Assembly (NCBI GenBank): GCA_002898015.1
Contig: BDTM01000015.1
Location: 1-64,000, forward strand
Source: a bacterium BMS3Bbin03
GTDB lineage: Bacteria; Zhuqueibacterota; JdFR-76; BMS3Abin05
Length of the DNA: 64,000 nt
Direction of reading: 5' to 3'
This document shows, piece after piece, positions 1-9,191 of the stretch. A program made the position numbers and the translations under genes. Every line of letters starts with the position of its first letter. Within the stretch, counting starts at the first letter, position 1. Under the pieces are notes generated by a model. It ran no database searches. It was not told the origin of the DNA and saw only the letters and a program-made list of their open reading frames with translations.

Positions 1-99
1 CCTGTCGAAGTGACCGAATTACGCTTTAGCCCAAGAAATGCATTTTTTAATTTTTCAATTCATTGGGCTGAAGCCCGGATTTGTTTTACATCCTCCTAT

Positions 100-119
100 C
101 CCCGAGCTGAAGCTCGGGG
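100..119. repeat. Perfect 9-bp hairpin with 2-nt loop
   Basis: CCCCGAGCT (100-108) and AGCTCGGGG (111-119) are exact reverse complements around GA. A smaller hairpin of the same style, GGGCT-GA-AGCCC, lies at 65-76, so two copies of an xGCT-GA-AGCx unit occur within 60 bases. Neither is followed by a T tract on either strand, so a terminator role is unlikely; this resembles a dispersed palindromic repeat. Confidence 0.6.
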
Positions 120-472
120 CAAGTCAATAATAATTTCTTTCTTCTAAAATAAAACCACAAGAATCAGCATCCCCAAAAATTGAGGTTCATCGCGAAAATG
201 CATACTTTTTAAACAATTAGCAGCAATCATTCCAGACAAAAATGAAATGAACTATTTATTGCCGGAAATGCGTGGATTTGTACTGCCATTGGTGTCAATT
301 CGTGGGAAGAAAAAGGCCCACGAATGTGCACGAATTTTTCACTAATTTTTAAAACAAAAAACTTGGGATGAACCTTAATATTTTTATGAGAAAATGTATG
401 CATTTTTATGATGAATCAAAATTGAATTTCTTATTTTTCAGAAATTACCCGTTTCTTTTTTGACTTGCCCCG
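115..472. repeat. Candidate MITE-like element with nested inverted repeats
   Basis: The ends are exact 13-bp inverted repeats, CGGGGCAAGTCAA at 115-127 and its reverse complement at 460-472. Inside lies a second inverted pair, 186-205 against 396-415, matching at 17 of 20 positions around AAAATGCATAC. There is no coding capacity and no obvious target-site duplication. The right end stops 5 bp before the glycosyltransferase stop codon. The architecture fits a small non-autonomous element, but mobility is inference. Confidence 0.4.
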
Positions 473-476
473 ATTT

Positions 477-1721
477 TTAAATCTCAAAATTTTCACGGCC
501 GCTAAAATTCCGAATTCTTTGTAAACAGGCTTCCAATTCTAAGGCCAATTTCTTTCTCGAAAAATATTTCTCAACAAACCGGCGGCCGTTTCGCCCCATT
601 CTTTTACATAATTCCGGATCGGATTTTAATTTGAGGATGGCTTCCATCATTTGTGCCGTATTTTCCGGTTCCACAAAAATGCCGCTCTCCGCGTCTTTCA
701 GAACTTTTTGCGCTTCTCCCGCCACACTCAAAATAATCGGACGTTCACAGGCCATATTATCGAACATTTTGGACGGCAGCGCCCCGGTAAAAAGTTCATT
801 TTTTCTCAGCGGCACCAGAGCGGCATCACAGGCTGAAATATATTCGGCGATTTCCTCTCTCCGGATTTCGTTTAAAATCGTCAGATTTGTCAATTGCTTT
901 TCCGATTTGAGGTCCAGCACGTTTTGCTTTTTCGGGCCGTCCCCGACAAACAGAAAATGAACATCCGGATAAATCTTCATCCTTTCGGCCAATTCACAGA
1001 GTTGTTCCATTCCCTGCGCCAGACCGAATATTCCAAAATAACCCACCACAAATCGGCCGCGTAAATTGAGGTCATCCTTTTTATGATCCCCTCTATTCTT
1101 AAACAGATGGATGTTTGTGCCGTTTTTAATGAGCTGCAATTTTTCAGGATTCACTCCGCGATTCATCAGATTTTCCAAAATTCCGGATGTGACGCCCACA
1201 ATCTTTTCCGCTTTTCGATAAAAAAACGTCTCCAATTTCCCGGCCCGCTTAATAAATCCGGGATTTCTGAGTTCGCCCAGCGCCACCGCCGACTCAGGCC
1301 ACAAATCCCGCACTTCAAAGACAAATTTGGCATTTTTTAACCGGCTCAAAATGTAACCGCTCACCCCCACAAAAAGGGGAGGCGACGTGGTGTACACCAC
1401 ATCAAATTTGTCCCGCAAAAACAGTCCGGCCGCAATTGAGGAACACATGAAGCTAAGATAAAATAAAAGGCGCGTCACAAATGTTTTTTGGGGTGTGGCA
1501 TAAACCCAGCAGCGGCACACGCGAAAACGACGCATTCTCCGGCGTTCCCAAAATTTACGGCGGTAGCGGGCGGGCAGAATTCCGCTCGGGTGATTCGGGA
1601 ATTCACAAAGAACGGTGACCTTGTGACCGCGTTCACTGAGATAATAGGCCATATCAAACGCCCGCGATTGGGTTGCCCCCACTTCGGGCGGAAAATATTG
1701 CGAGATGTAGAGAATTCTCAA
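477..1721 (-). CDS. Glycosyltransferase family 4 (WcaI-like)
   Basis: GT-B fold glycosyltransferase, probably transferring a sugar to a lipid-linked or surface polysaccharide in the cytoplasm. The N-terminus ILYISQYFPPEVGA and the middle and C-terminal blocks (VVGYFGIFGLAQGM, FVGDGPKK, GALPSKMFDNMACERPII) are typical of the colanic-acid WcaI-like GT4 group. I favour the TTG at 1721, which overlaps the TGA stop of the upstream flippase gene (TTGA) and puts RILYIS directly at the N-terminus. ATG codons at 1763 and 1745 in the same frame give longer forms overlapping the flippase further. The pairing with a flippase supports an exopolysaccharide or O-antigen role; acceptor and sugar are not readable. 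Confidence 0.85.
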   Translation of the reverse strand: MRILYISQYFPPEVGATQSRAFDMAYYLSERGHKVTVLCEFPNHPSGILPARYRRKFWERRRMRRFRVCRCWVYATPQKTFVTRLLFYLSFMCSSIAAGLFLRDKFDVVYTTSPPLFVGVSGYILSRLKNAKFVFEVRDLWPESAVALGELRNPGFIKRAGKLETFFYRKAEKIVGVTSGILENLMNRGVNPEKLQLIKNGTNIHLFKNRGDHKKDDLNLRGRFVVGYFGIFGLAQGMEQLCELAERMKIYPDVHFLFVGDGPKKQNVLDLKSEKQLTNLTILNEIRREEIAEYISACDAALVPLRKNELFTGALPSKMFDNMACERPIILSVAGEAQKVLKDAESGIFVEPENTAQMMEAILKLKSDPELCKRMGRNGRRFVEKYFSRKKLALELEACLQRIRNFSGRENFEI

Positions 1722-2971
1722 AGACGGGTTTCGATGCTTTTCCATTTTCCGCGATACGTCCATAAAAAATAGCCGATGATGATGACAGCAAAAGTTGTGA
1801 ATCCAATGGAAGCCGCCTGTGCGGCACCCACAATGCCTCTTTTTGGAATTAAGATTAAACAGAACGTCACATCCAAAACCAGGCCTGCAAATGGCGCTAA
1901 AATCGAAACTTTCGGGAATCCCCGTCCCCAGAGATTGATATTTAAAATAGAGGTCACACTCATGACGAGAATTCCCGGAAACAGCCAGACCAAAGCCTGG
2001 TAAGAAGGACGAAAGGTCTCTTTGTAGAAAAAGACAATCAATTGCTCCCCAAAAAAGTAAAAAAACGAAACCAGCAGAACACCGATAAGAAACGCAACAA
2101 CCGTCACCCGCAGCGTCAGATTCATCTGATAGTTTCCCCTGCTTTCCGACACTTTCGGAAAAAGCACGGTGCCTGCCACATTGGGCACACGCTGAATGAG
2201 GCTGGCGATGTTCATTGCCACGGCAAAAAGTCCTGCCTGTGCCAGACCGGCTTTGTAATTCACAATGTACAGATTCGACTGAACCAGCAAGTAGATCATC
2301 AGATACGCCAATGTGGCGCGGCTGCTGATGGACAAATCACCGATGAACCGCTTCAAATTCGGATTAAAACGGATCTTGTGTTCCCGCTTAAAAATCAGAA
2401 GAGAGACGATAAACACGAAGCTCATCGCCGCGAAATAATCCAGCAGTACCGTCCGCGTGATCATGCTGCTGAGTGTAAAATAGAATATCGCATTTAACAC
2501 AAAGAAAACAAGCGTGGGGCCGATATACGACAAATTGTAATGCCAGAATTGCTGCAATCCCAGAAAAATGCCTTGAATACTCCGGTTAAACACAAAGAAC
2601 AAGGCCACGCCGATGCCGATACGCACATAAAGAGGTTTTAATCCCGGTAAAATAAATCCGTACAAATGCCCGGGCAGCACCAGGAGTCCGGAAAAAATAA
2701 GCAGCACAACGCCCCAGTACGCCACAGAATTTGAGAAAAGCTTTGAAATATTCAGATTGGATTTATCCCGGCTGGTCAGATAGACATTGGCGCGGTGCAC
2801 GCCCTCCCCGAACAAAACAAGAAGCACCGTGGCCAAAAAAACCACGAGACCATACTCACCACGGCCTGTTCTTCCCAGCGCACGGGCGATGATCACGCCG
2901 TTTAAAAAACCGGCAAAAAAAACCAATCCCTGCGAAAAAAGGGTGACCGCAAAATTCCTTACAAAACCCAT
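1718..2971 (-). CDS. Polysaccharide flippase (MOP/Wzx-like membrane protein)
   Basis: 417-residue, very hydrophobic protein with about a dozen predicted membrane segments, starting with a first helix that contains FFAGFLNGVIIARALGRTGRGEYG. This opening (helix, then ALGRxGxGxYG) is characteristic of the polysaccharide_synt/MATE-like flippases that move undecaprenyl-linked oligosaccharides across the inner membrane. The length fits the family (400-500 residues). The gene is translationally linked to the downstream glycosyltransferase by overlapping stop and start codons. The linked polysaccharide is unknown; the assignment as Wzx rather than another MOP exporter rests on the glycosyltransferase neighbour. 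Confidence 0.85.
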   Translation of the reverse strand: MGFVRNFAVTLFSQGLVFFAGFLNGVIIARALGRTGRGEYGLVVFLATVLLVLFGEGVHRANVYLTSRDKSNLNISKLFSNSVAYWGVVLLIFSGLLVLPGHLYGFILPGLKPLYVRIGIGVALFFVFNRSIQGIFLGLQQFWHYNLSYIGPTLVFFVLNAIFYFTLSSMITRTVLLDYFAAMSFVFIVSLLIFKREHKIRFNPNLKRFIGDLSISSRATLAYLMIYLLVQSNLYIVNYKAGLAQAGLFAVAMNIASLIQRVPNVAGTVLFPKVSESRGNYQMNLTLRVTVVAFLIGVLLVSFFYFFGEQLIVFFYKETFRPSYQALVWLFPGILVMSVTSILNINLWGRGFPKVSILAPFAGLVLDVTFCLILIPKRGIVGAAQAASIGFTTFAVIIIGYFLWTYRGKWKSIETRL

Positions 2972-3082
2972 AAACCCTCAAAAACTTCGGTGGTAATTCT
3001 ATTTAAAACAGCTTTTAATATACAAAAAAAAAGGCAGATTTCCCAAGTAATTTTTCCGCCCCCCGGATATTCACAAAAAGGC

Positions 3083-3112
3083 TTGATTTTTAAACGATTT
3101 TTGATTTATTTT
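3083..3112 (+). promoter_or_regulatory. Candidate sigma70-type promoter for PilZ/PP2C genes
   Basis: TTGATT at 3083-3088 and TATTTT at 3107-3112 are separated by 18 bp, about 24 bases before the PilZ start codon. A strong Shine-Dalgarno (AGGGAGG) precedes the ATG. The region is AT-rich, so chance matches are possible. Confidence 0.35.
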
Positions 3113-3136
3113 ACTTAACTTTAACAGGGAGGCACC

Positions 3137-3532
3137 ATGGCAGATACGTTTCAGGGAGCCGAGAAACGCCGCTTTTTGCGGGTGCATCCGGCTCAGACCA
3201 ACTCCGTAAAAGTGGCCGTCAAGTATCAGGACATTCTGCTTCAGGTCGGCCAGATTAAAGACGTGAGCCTCGGGGGTATTGCATTCCGCCTGTCGGAGGA
3301 AAAAGTGACGCCTCCCGTGGGCGAAAAACTAAATCCGATCGAGCTTGATATTCCTGATTTCGGAAAGGTTCAGGCACAGGGCGTGGTGCGCCGCTGCGGT
3401 TGGCTTGAAGACACCCATCAGCCTTTCCTGGCCATTGAATTCACAAAATTGCCCTATTCCGGGGAAAAAAGGCTTTTTCAGTACATTAATCAGCGCCACA
3501 GAGAAATTCGGATGTTTTCCGGCAAGTCATGA
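3137..3532 (+). CDS. PilZ domain protein (c-di-GMP receptor)
   Basis: 131-residue single-domain PilZ protein. Both parts of the c-di-GMP signature are present: RxxxR at R11-R15 (RRFLR) and DxSxxG at D42-G47 (DVSLGG), so nucleotide binding is likely intact. No membrane segment or signal peptide is visible, which suggests a soluble cytoplasmic receptor. The start is well supported by AGGGAGG 7 bases upstream. The last four bases overlap the next start (ATGA), so it is translationally coupled to the PP2C phosphatase that follows. That context suggests the PilZ protein conveys c-di-GMP state to the phosphatase or its partners; this link is inference. Confidence 0.9.
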   Translation: MADTFQGAEKRRFLRVHPAQTNSVKVAVKYQDILLQVGQIKDVSLGGIAFRLSEEKVTPPVGEKLNPIELDIPDFGKVQAQGVVRRCGWLEDTHQPFLAIEFTKLPYSGEKRLFQYINQRHREIRMFSGKS

Positions 3533-6009
3533 CATTTCAAAAACGCAAATATTCCATCTTAGCCATTGGCCTTTTTGCGCTTGCCATTGCCGGATTGAGC
3601 ATTGCAGACATGTTCTTTCAGAAACCCTACGACGGCATCGCATCCTCTTACACCAAGGGGAATCTTGCAATAACCGAAATAACGCCCAAAAGTCCTGCGG
3701 CGCAGGCGGGTTTAAAACCGGGCGATCTCATTTTAGGGATCGCCCACCAAATTGTAAAATTCCCATCCGATGCCGGCAGAGTTTTAATGAAACAAAAAAT
3801 CGGCAAAACCATCTCCTATTTAATTCAAAGAGACAAACGCATTTTTACGATAGCGCTTAAACTGGGTAAATACCGTCTGGTCAGTGCCTCTTATTATTAC
3901 TACGCCATCATCGGATTGATTTTTTTTCTGGTCGGATTGTTCGTCTTTCTTTTTAAACCGGAGGACCCCGCCGCCACACTTTTTTTCCTGATGAACACCT
4001 CCTTTTTTCTGTTTCTCGTGTGCAGTCTGAGGCCCTATTCATATTACTGGGTGGATTGGTTTGTTCACAGCGCCGGGACCTTTTCTCTTTTCCTGTTACC
4101 CGCATTCTTCCTGCACTTTTTCCTGATTTTCCCGGAGCCGAAACCCTGGATTTCAAAAAATCCAAAAATACTTTATTTGATTTATTCTCTGCCGGCACTT
4201 CTGTTTTTGCCCAATTTCCTCTCCTATTTCATAAAATTTTCCTCTCAACCGTTTCTGAAGTACTGGCCGAGCTGGGGATTGCTTGTCCTCTATTTCACAC
4301 TCGGAATTTTTAGTTTTATCCACACTTTTCTGCAAGCCAAAGATCACCACATACGCCGCAAACTCCGGGTTATTTTGTGGGGCATTATTCTCGGGCTGGT
4401 GCCCTTCATCATTTTCGGCGTTATTCTCGGCTCTCTCCTGCAAAATTCGCAATACCTGCTGGTCGGTGTCATCCCGATGGTTTTTGTGCCGTTGTCTTTT
4501 GCGTACGCCATTATTCGCTTCCAACTCATGGATATCGACATCTGGATTAACAAAAGCGTCGTTTACACACTGACCACCTTTATTATCTCTTTGTTCTACG
4601 TGATTTTAATCGCCACGCTGGATGCCTTCACGTCGTCCAGACGCCTGACCAATTCACCCGTGCTTCCCTTTGTGCTGGCTCTGCTTATTGTTTATTTCTT
4701 TAACCCGCTTCGAGACCGGATTCAAACCCTCGTCGATCGGACGTTTTTCAAAGAACGGTACGATTACCGCAAAACAATGGATGAGATTTCCGAAGCGATT
4801 ATCTCAATTTTAAGACTGGATGAATTGCTCCGTTTTCTCATCAATAAGCTGCGCGATACGCTCCGGGTAAGCCATGTTTCGATTTCCGTGAAGAATCCAA
4901 ACGGATCAAATTTTCAGGTTTTTTCGGAAGACGTTGATGACGATCCCGGATCAATCGGTGCCGGCTCGGCCTTAATCCGGGTTTTAAGTCAGCAGCGCGT
5001 CCCCATTCTGAAGAGCAATCTGGCAAATCTTCCTGAAAACCGGAAGCTCATAAACGATTTAAGCGCCTTAAACAGCGAATTGGCCATTCCCCTCCTTTAC
5101 GAAAATCACCTCATCGGAAGCATTCAGTTGGGGGCGCGCCTGGAGAATGCGTCTTTCACAAAAGAAGATATTCAATTGTTGAAAACACTTGCCAATCAGA
5201 CGGCTATCGCCGTGGAAAATGCGACGCTGCATCAACAACTGACGCACCAGGCGGAAATCACCCGCGATCTAAAAATTGCCTCTGAAATGCAGGATCATTT
5301 GCTGCCCAAAACGCATCCGTCGATTCCGGGGGTCGAAATTTTAAGCCATACAATTCCGGCACAGGAGGTCGGCGGCGATTTTTACGATTTCATCGAGATG
5401 GCCGGAAATTCTCATCAAATGGGAATCACCATTGGCGATGTTTCGGCAAAGAGCATCAGCGGCGCCATTGCAATGGTGGCGGCCAAAGAGATTATTCATT
5501 CGGAAGCCAGGGATCACCACACCCCTTCACTTGTGCTGAAAGAAAGCAGCGAGCGCCTGTACGGCTTGTTGGAAAAGAATATGTTTGTGACCCTGTTTTA
5601 CGGCCTGCTGGACATGAACGATTTTTCTCTTCGCTACTCGTGCGCCGGCCACCCCCTGCCTTTTATCCTTCGCACAAAAGACGCCGCGGCCTTTCAACTG
5701 CCGCGAACAGACGTTCGTTTTCCCCTCGGCCCGATCCGGCCTTTCCGCTACGATGAAAAGTACATTTCCCTGAAAGACGGGGACATTATCTTCTTCTACA
5801 CCGACGGGCTGGTTGAAGCCATGAATCGAAAGGGTGATTTTTTTGGCGATGCCTCTCTGCAGAAGGTTCTGTCGGAAAATCCGGGCGGTTCCCTGCAAGA
5901 GCTGAAGCAGAATATTTTCGACAGCATTTTCGCTTTTTTGGACGGCATGCCCCAGAATGATGACATCACGTTTGTTTTGCTGAAGATTTCAAAGATTCGG
6001 AAATCGTGA
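3529..6009 (+). CDS. PDZ/multi-TM/GAF/PP2C (RsbU/SpoIIE-type) signalling phosphatase
   Basis: 826-residue membrane signalling protein. An N-terminal helix (about 8-27) is followed by a PDZ domain (about 40-115; SPAAQAGLKPGDLILGI), which this topology places outside the cytoplasm. Next come about nine hydrophobic segments (120-390) like those in HisKA_7TM-type sensors, a GAF domain (about 425-570), and a PP2C/SpoIIE serine phosphatase domain (about 590-820). Metal-binding motifs are all present: GGDFYDF, GDVSAKS, CAGHPLPF, FYTDG and NDDITF. Such phosphatases usually dephosphorylate an anti-anti-sigma (STAS) protein in a partner-switching pathway, but no STAS or RsbW gene is in this window. It overlaps the PilZ gene by 4 bp. 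Confidence 0.88.
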   Translation: MTFQKRKYSILAIGLFALAIAGLSIADMFFQKPYDGIASSYTKGNLAITEITPKSPAAQAGLKPGDLILGIAHQIVKFPSDAGRVLMKQKIGKTISYLIQRDKRIFTIALKLGKYRLVSASYYYYAIIGLIFFLVGLFVFLFKPEDPAATLFFLMNTSFFLFLVCSLRPYSYYWVDWFVHSAGTFSLFLLPAFFLHFFLIFPEPKPWISKNPKILYLIYSLPALLFLPNFLSYFIKFSSQPFLKYWPSWGLLVLYFTLGIFSFIHTFLQAKDHHIRRKLRVILWGIILGLVPFIIFGVILGSLLQNSQYLLVGVIPMVFVPLSFAYAIIRFQLMDIDIWINKSVVYTLTTFIISLFYVILIATLDAFTSSRRLTNSPVLPFVLALLIVYFFNPLRDRIQTLVDRTFFKERYDYRKTMDEISEAIISILRLDELLRFLINKLRDTLRVSHVSISVKNPNGSNFQVFSEDVDDDPGSIGAGSALIRVLSQQRVPILKSNLANLPENRKLINDLSALNSELAIPLLYENHLIGSIQLGARLENASFTKEDIQLLKTLANQTAIAVENATLHQQLTHQAEITRDLKIASEMQDHLLPKTHPSIPGVEILSHTIPAQEVGGDFYDFIEMAGNSHQMGITIGDVSAKSISGAIAMVAAKEIIHSEARDHHTPSLVLKESSERLYGLLEKNMFVTLFYGLLDMNDFSLRYSCAGHPLPFILRTKDAAAFQLPRTDVRFPLGPIRPFRYDEKYISLKDGDIIFFYTDGLVEAMNRKGDFFGDASLQKVLSENPGGSLQELKQNIFDSIFAFLDGMPQNDDITFVLLKISKIRKS

Positions 6010-6145
6010 AACACCCGTTCAATAAATTCGTATATTTTAACTTAACACGATGAATTGTCATCGGGGGAGATCGAAATAAATACCGGGAATTTTGTGCTTC
6101 ATTGGCACAGGAAGATTGGATTTAAAAAGAAATGTTGAAAACAAA

Positions 6146-7600
6146 ATGTTGAAAAAACTGATCACCGTGCTGGTCATTGCGAGCGCTTTGGCCGGCGTCT
6201 GGTATTTATTTCTCTACCATCCTAAATCGGTCACAACCCGTTCCGGTGCGGCTTATCAAGAATATCTGCTCGGTAAAGAAGCGGTCAATAAGCTGTACAA
6301 TAATGAAGCCCTAACCCATTTTAAAAAGGCTGTTTCTCTGGATTCAAATTTTGCCATGGCCTGCCTGTATCTGGGCAAACTCTACCAAATGAACACCGCT
6401 CAAAAAAATCTGGGAGAAAAGTATTTAAAACGGGCAAAAGCGCTTGCCCCGAACGTTTCACAGCGCGAGCGCTGGATTATTTATCTGAATCTGGCCAAAA
6501 CCCAAAAAGAGCAAAATGCTTATCTGGACAGCTTATTGCAAAAGTATGACAACACCATTGAGCCCCACTGGAGAGAAGCCGCTATTGCGATGAAAAAAAG
6601 GGACTTTAAAAAAGCGGAACAGGAATATAAGCGCATCCTTAAAATAAACCCCAATTACGCCATGGCCTATAACATGCTTGGCTATTTGGCGAGCCAGCAG
6701 GGCCATACGGATGAAGCGATAGAGTATTTTAAGAAATACATTTTTATTGCACCGGACGAGGCAAATCCTCATGATAGTCTGGGGGAATTGCTTTTGTTGA
6801 TCGGCCGTTATGATGAAGCGATCAAAGAGTTTAAAGAGGCTCTGAGGATTCGTCCGGAACTGACAAAAGAGCCGTCGTTCCTGGCGGAGGGCGTCCATTT
6901 TCATTTGGCTGAAGCTTATTTATCTGAAGGCCGGTTTAAAAAAAGCCTTGACTATCTGGCGAAAGCCGAACGGCTTCGTTCCCGAGGTGATTTATCCGTG
7001 CAGGTAACTGCCCTTAAAGCCTATATCTTCTATCAGTCCGGGAAATACAGGGAATCGTTAGCCATTCTCGCACAGGGGAAAGATCGGGCACCCGATTTAA
7101 TCTTTTTGAAGGCGCTCAATGCCGTTAAACTTCACCGGCTTCAATTATTTAAAAGCTGTATTCAGGAACTCGAGGCCAAGAGCTATCAGAAGGAAATGAA
7201 ATCAAAAGGGGCCGAACTCATACTCGATTATTTACGGGGAAAGGAAGCTCTGCTGGACCATAATTATTCAAAAGCGATTCCTCTGCTGAAGCAGTTTCAA
7301 AAATTTCCCAAATTTTCTCTCTTCGCCATTCGCGATCTTGCCTGGGCCTATTACAAAAACAACGAAGCGGATTCCGCCGATGCCGCCATTCAGCAGGCAT
7401 TAAAGATCAACCCAAATTCAGCAGACGCCTATTTTATTCTGGCCAAAATTAATTTCGACCGGAAGCGGTATCCGGAGGCCCAAAAAGCGATCGAACATTA
7501 TTTAAATGTCTACAAAGACAGAGATCGGGAGACGCCGGACAGCCGGGAAATGACGGAACTGTTAAACCGGATTCGGGCCAAAAAAATCAAAAATAATTAA
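6146..7600 (+). CDS. Membrane-anchored tetratricopeptide repeat protein
   Basis: 484-residue TPR protein. I choose the ATG at 6146 because it opens directly onto a signal-anchor (MLKKLITVLVIASALAGVW); the frame extends up to a TTG at 6092. TPR units are visible through most of the chain, for example AYNMLGYLASQQGHTDEAIEYFK, ANPHDSLGELLLLIGRYDEAI and a C-terminal DAYFILAKINFDRKRYPEA. The protein is likely tethered to the inner membrane with its TPR array in the periplasm. It follows the PP2C gene by about 140 bp on the same strand, so it may belong to that transcription unit. No enzymatic domain is seen and the partner is unknown. Confidence 0.85.
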   Translation: MLKKLITVLVIASALAGVWYLFLYHPKSVTTRSGAAYQEYLLGKEAVNKLYNNEALTHFKKAVSLDSNFAMACLYLGKLYQMNTAQKNLGEKYLKRAKALAPNVSQRERWIIYLNLAKTQKEQNAYLDSLLQKYDNTIEPHWREAAIAMKKRDFKKAEQEYKRILKINPNYAMAYNMLGYLASQQGHTDEAIEYFKKYIFIAPDEANPHDSLGELLLLIGRYDEAIKEFKEALRIRPELTKEPSFLAEGVHFHLAEAYLSEGRFKKSLDYLAKAERLRSRGDLSVQVTALKAYIFYQSGKYRESLAILAQGKDRAPDLIFLKALNAVKLHRLQLFKSCIQELEAKSYQKEMKSKGAELILDYLRGKEALLDHNYSKAIPLLKQFQKFPKFSLFAIRDLAWAYYKNNEADSADAAIQQALKINPNSADAYFILAKINFDRKRYPEAQKAIEHYLNVYKDRDRETPDSREMTELLNRIRAKKIKNN

Positions 7601-7606
7601 ACTGCA

Positions 7607-7633
7607 AAGCGGTCTGCATCCGGAAGACTGCTT
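7607..7633. terminator. Weak hairpin between convergent TPR genes
   Basis: AAGCGGTCT (7607-7615) pairs with AGACTGCTT (7625-7633) with one G-U position, in the gap between two convergent genes. There is no T tract on either side, so intrinsic termination is only a possibility suggested by position. Confidence 0.25.
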
Positions 7634-8814
7634 CACGGGACTGAAGTGTTTGCTTTCCGCTTTAAAATCTTCTGATTTTCACTGAGGATTTTTCGAATTT
7701 CTTTTTCCTTTTTGGCGAGACGTTTTTCCAAAGCCTGGGGATTCGGAAAGGACAAATATTTCCTGCAGTATTCTTCCGAGCGTTTATAGTCGTGATCAAA
7801 AAAGGCGCTGAGGGCAACTTTATAGGCACAAATAGCGGCATTGTAATGGTTTGGCAAATCCTCTTTTAAATAGCTGTCCAGCAATTGAGCAAATGCGTTG
7901 GCGGCTTTATAATAAAAATGACCCTGGTAATAGGCTTCGGCCAGCGGCCATTGAAAAAAGCGACTTCCGGGATATTGGGCAAGCCCCCGTTCGGCAAAAC
8001 GAATGGCCGCACGCCAGTTTTTCCGGTCCATTTCAATCCAGACGAGTTCATTTAACGAAACCCCCTTTGCGTATTTACTCTTTTCCATCGCAAGTTTTAT
8101 TTTGGCAAGGCCCTCTTTCTTTTTGTCGGGGAACAGCGGCAGCCATTTCAAAAACTGCGTTTTCCGGCTTCTCCAATACTCGTATGTGCCGATGCCCAGA
8201 TAGGCATCGTAAACCGTGCTGTCGCTTGAAACGGCTTTATTCAAATAGTGAATTCCTTTTTGAGCCAAACGCAATCCTTTAAAATACTTTTTTTCATGAA
8301 TCAGATACAGGGCATAGTAGCTGTAGGCGCTGCCGGCATAAAAAGAAGCCCATCCGTCATCGGGATGATTTTTTAATATTTTCATCGAAATACGAATCGT
8401 TTTCCGGATATTTTTGAGAAATCCCTTCCCTTCGCTGTAGTCTTCCCGATCCATCATTTTTGATTGAATGGCGGCCGCCTTGTAAAAGTACCCTCTGGGG
8501 TCGTCGGGATTCATAGCGATTAGCATGTCAAAAATAGCGTACGAGAGATTGTATTTTTGAACGATGGTGGCATCGATTCCCTTTCGAATCAAACCATCAA
8601 TTTTCCCATGGCCATTCCAGTTTGGAACTGATGTCGAAAAGGAGAGGTTGGGTGTGAGGAAACCGATGATAAAAATGCCTGCAAATGCAAAATACACCGC
8701 AGCACTGTTAAAATGTGAAGACCGTGCGATTCCGGACGTTTTTCCGACCGGGCTGTTAACAGACCTTTTACGGCGAAAAAAAGCGCTTTTCTGAAACTTG
8801 AACAAGCCTTGCAT
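7633..8814 (-). CDS. TPR-like membrane protein of unknown function
   Basis: 393-residue protein with a basic N-terminal stretch, one hydrophobic segment at about 38-58 (AAVYFAFAGIFIIGFL) and a long helical-repeat region. Repeats such as FDMLIAMNPDDPRGYFYKAAA, ASFYAGSAYSYYAL and PLAEAYYQGHFYYKAANAFA are TPR-like. The C-terminus is lysine-rich (ALEKRLAKKEKEI). The topology fits a periplasmic TPR protein anchored by an uncleaved N-terminal helix. It is convergent with the previous TPR gene and has no same-strand neighbour downstream, so it stands alone. I cannot assign a family beyond TPR, and the start is uncertain because no clear ribosome-binding site precedes 8814. Confidence 0.75.
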   Translation of the reverse strand: MQGLFKFQKSAFFRRKRSVNSPVGKTSGIARSSHFNSAAVYFAFAGIFIIGFLTPNLSFSTSVPNWNGHGKIDGLIRKGIDATIVQKYNLSYAIFDMLIAMNPDDPRGYFYKAAAIQSKMMDREDYSEGKGFLKNIRKTIRISMKILKNHPDDGWASFYAGSAYSYYALYLIHEKKYFKGLRLAQKGIHYLNKAVSSDSTVYDAYLGIGTYEYWRSRKTQFLKWLPLFPDKKKEGLAKIKLAMEKSKYAKGVSLNELVWIEMDRKNWRAAIRFAERGLAQYPGSRFFQWPLAEAYYQGHFYYKAANAFAQLLDSYLKEDLPNHYNAAICAYKVALSAFFDHDYKRSEEYCRKYLSFPNPQALEKRLAKKEKEIRKILSENQKILKRKANTSVP

Positions 8815-8917
8815 CCAATTGTGTTTTTAAGGATTCTGCGTGAACTTTTTTAGATGGAAACCGCTATTTTGGTTCTATATTTGATAGGCATTCACGGCCG
8901 CAAAGCTGTTAATAAAA

Positions 8918-8926
8918 TGTGGATAA
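8918..8926 (-). promoter_or_regulatory. Perfect DnaA box (first)
   Basis: TTATCCACA read on the minus strand, an exact match to the consensus TTATNCACA. It is one of two in the same intergenic region and has the same orientation as the second. Confidence 0.45.
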
Positions 8927-9182
8927 CTTTTAAAACAGCCGAATTGAACCGGAACCTGTTTCGTGTTTTTCCTAAGTTTCAATAAAAACAGCAAAGAATT
9001 ACAGAACTGTAAATAATAGTGCCCGCATGCCCCGGCGTTATCTTATTATTTACTCAGCAGTTAAACGAATTTTCCTCTGGATGTCGCAAGAAAACGACAA
9101 CACTGAAAATCGATCGACAGCCTGTATTTTGTAACCAGTTATTTATAAGCACAATTGCAACGGGCGGCGCCTGTGAAATAAT

Positions 9183-9191
9183 TGTGGATAA
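9183..9191 (-). promoter_or_regulatory. Perfect DnaA box (second)
   Basis: TTATCCACA read on the minus strand, 265 bp from the first copy and about 35 bp beyond the stop codon of the thioredoxin-like gene. Confidence 0.45.

Larger units (their letters stand above)
1..476. other. Intergenic region rich in inverted repeats, no gene
   Basis: No convincing coding sequence lies here; the stretch is AT-rich and ends at the stop codon of the glycosyltransferase. It holds several inverted repeats: GGGCT-GA-AGCCC at 65-76, CCCCGAGCT-GA-AGCTCGGGG at 100-119, and a longer nested pair described separately. The text looks like non-coding repeat debris rather than a regulatory leader, since the neighbouring gene points into the region. 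Confidence 0.7.
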
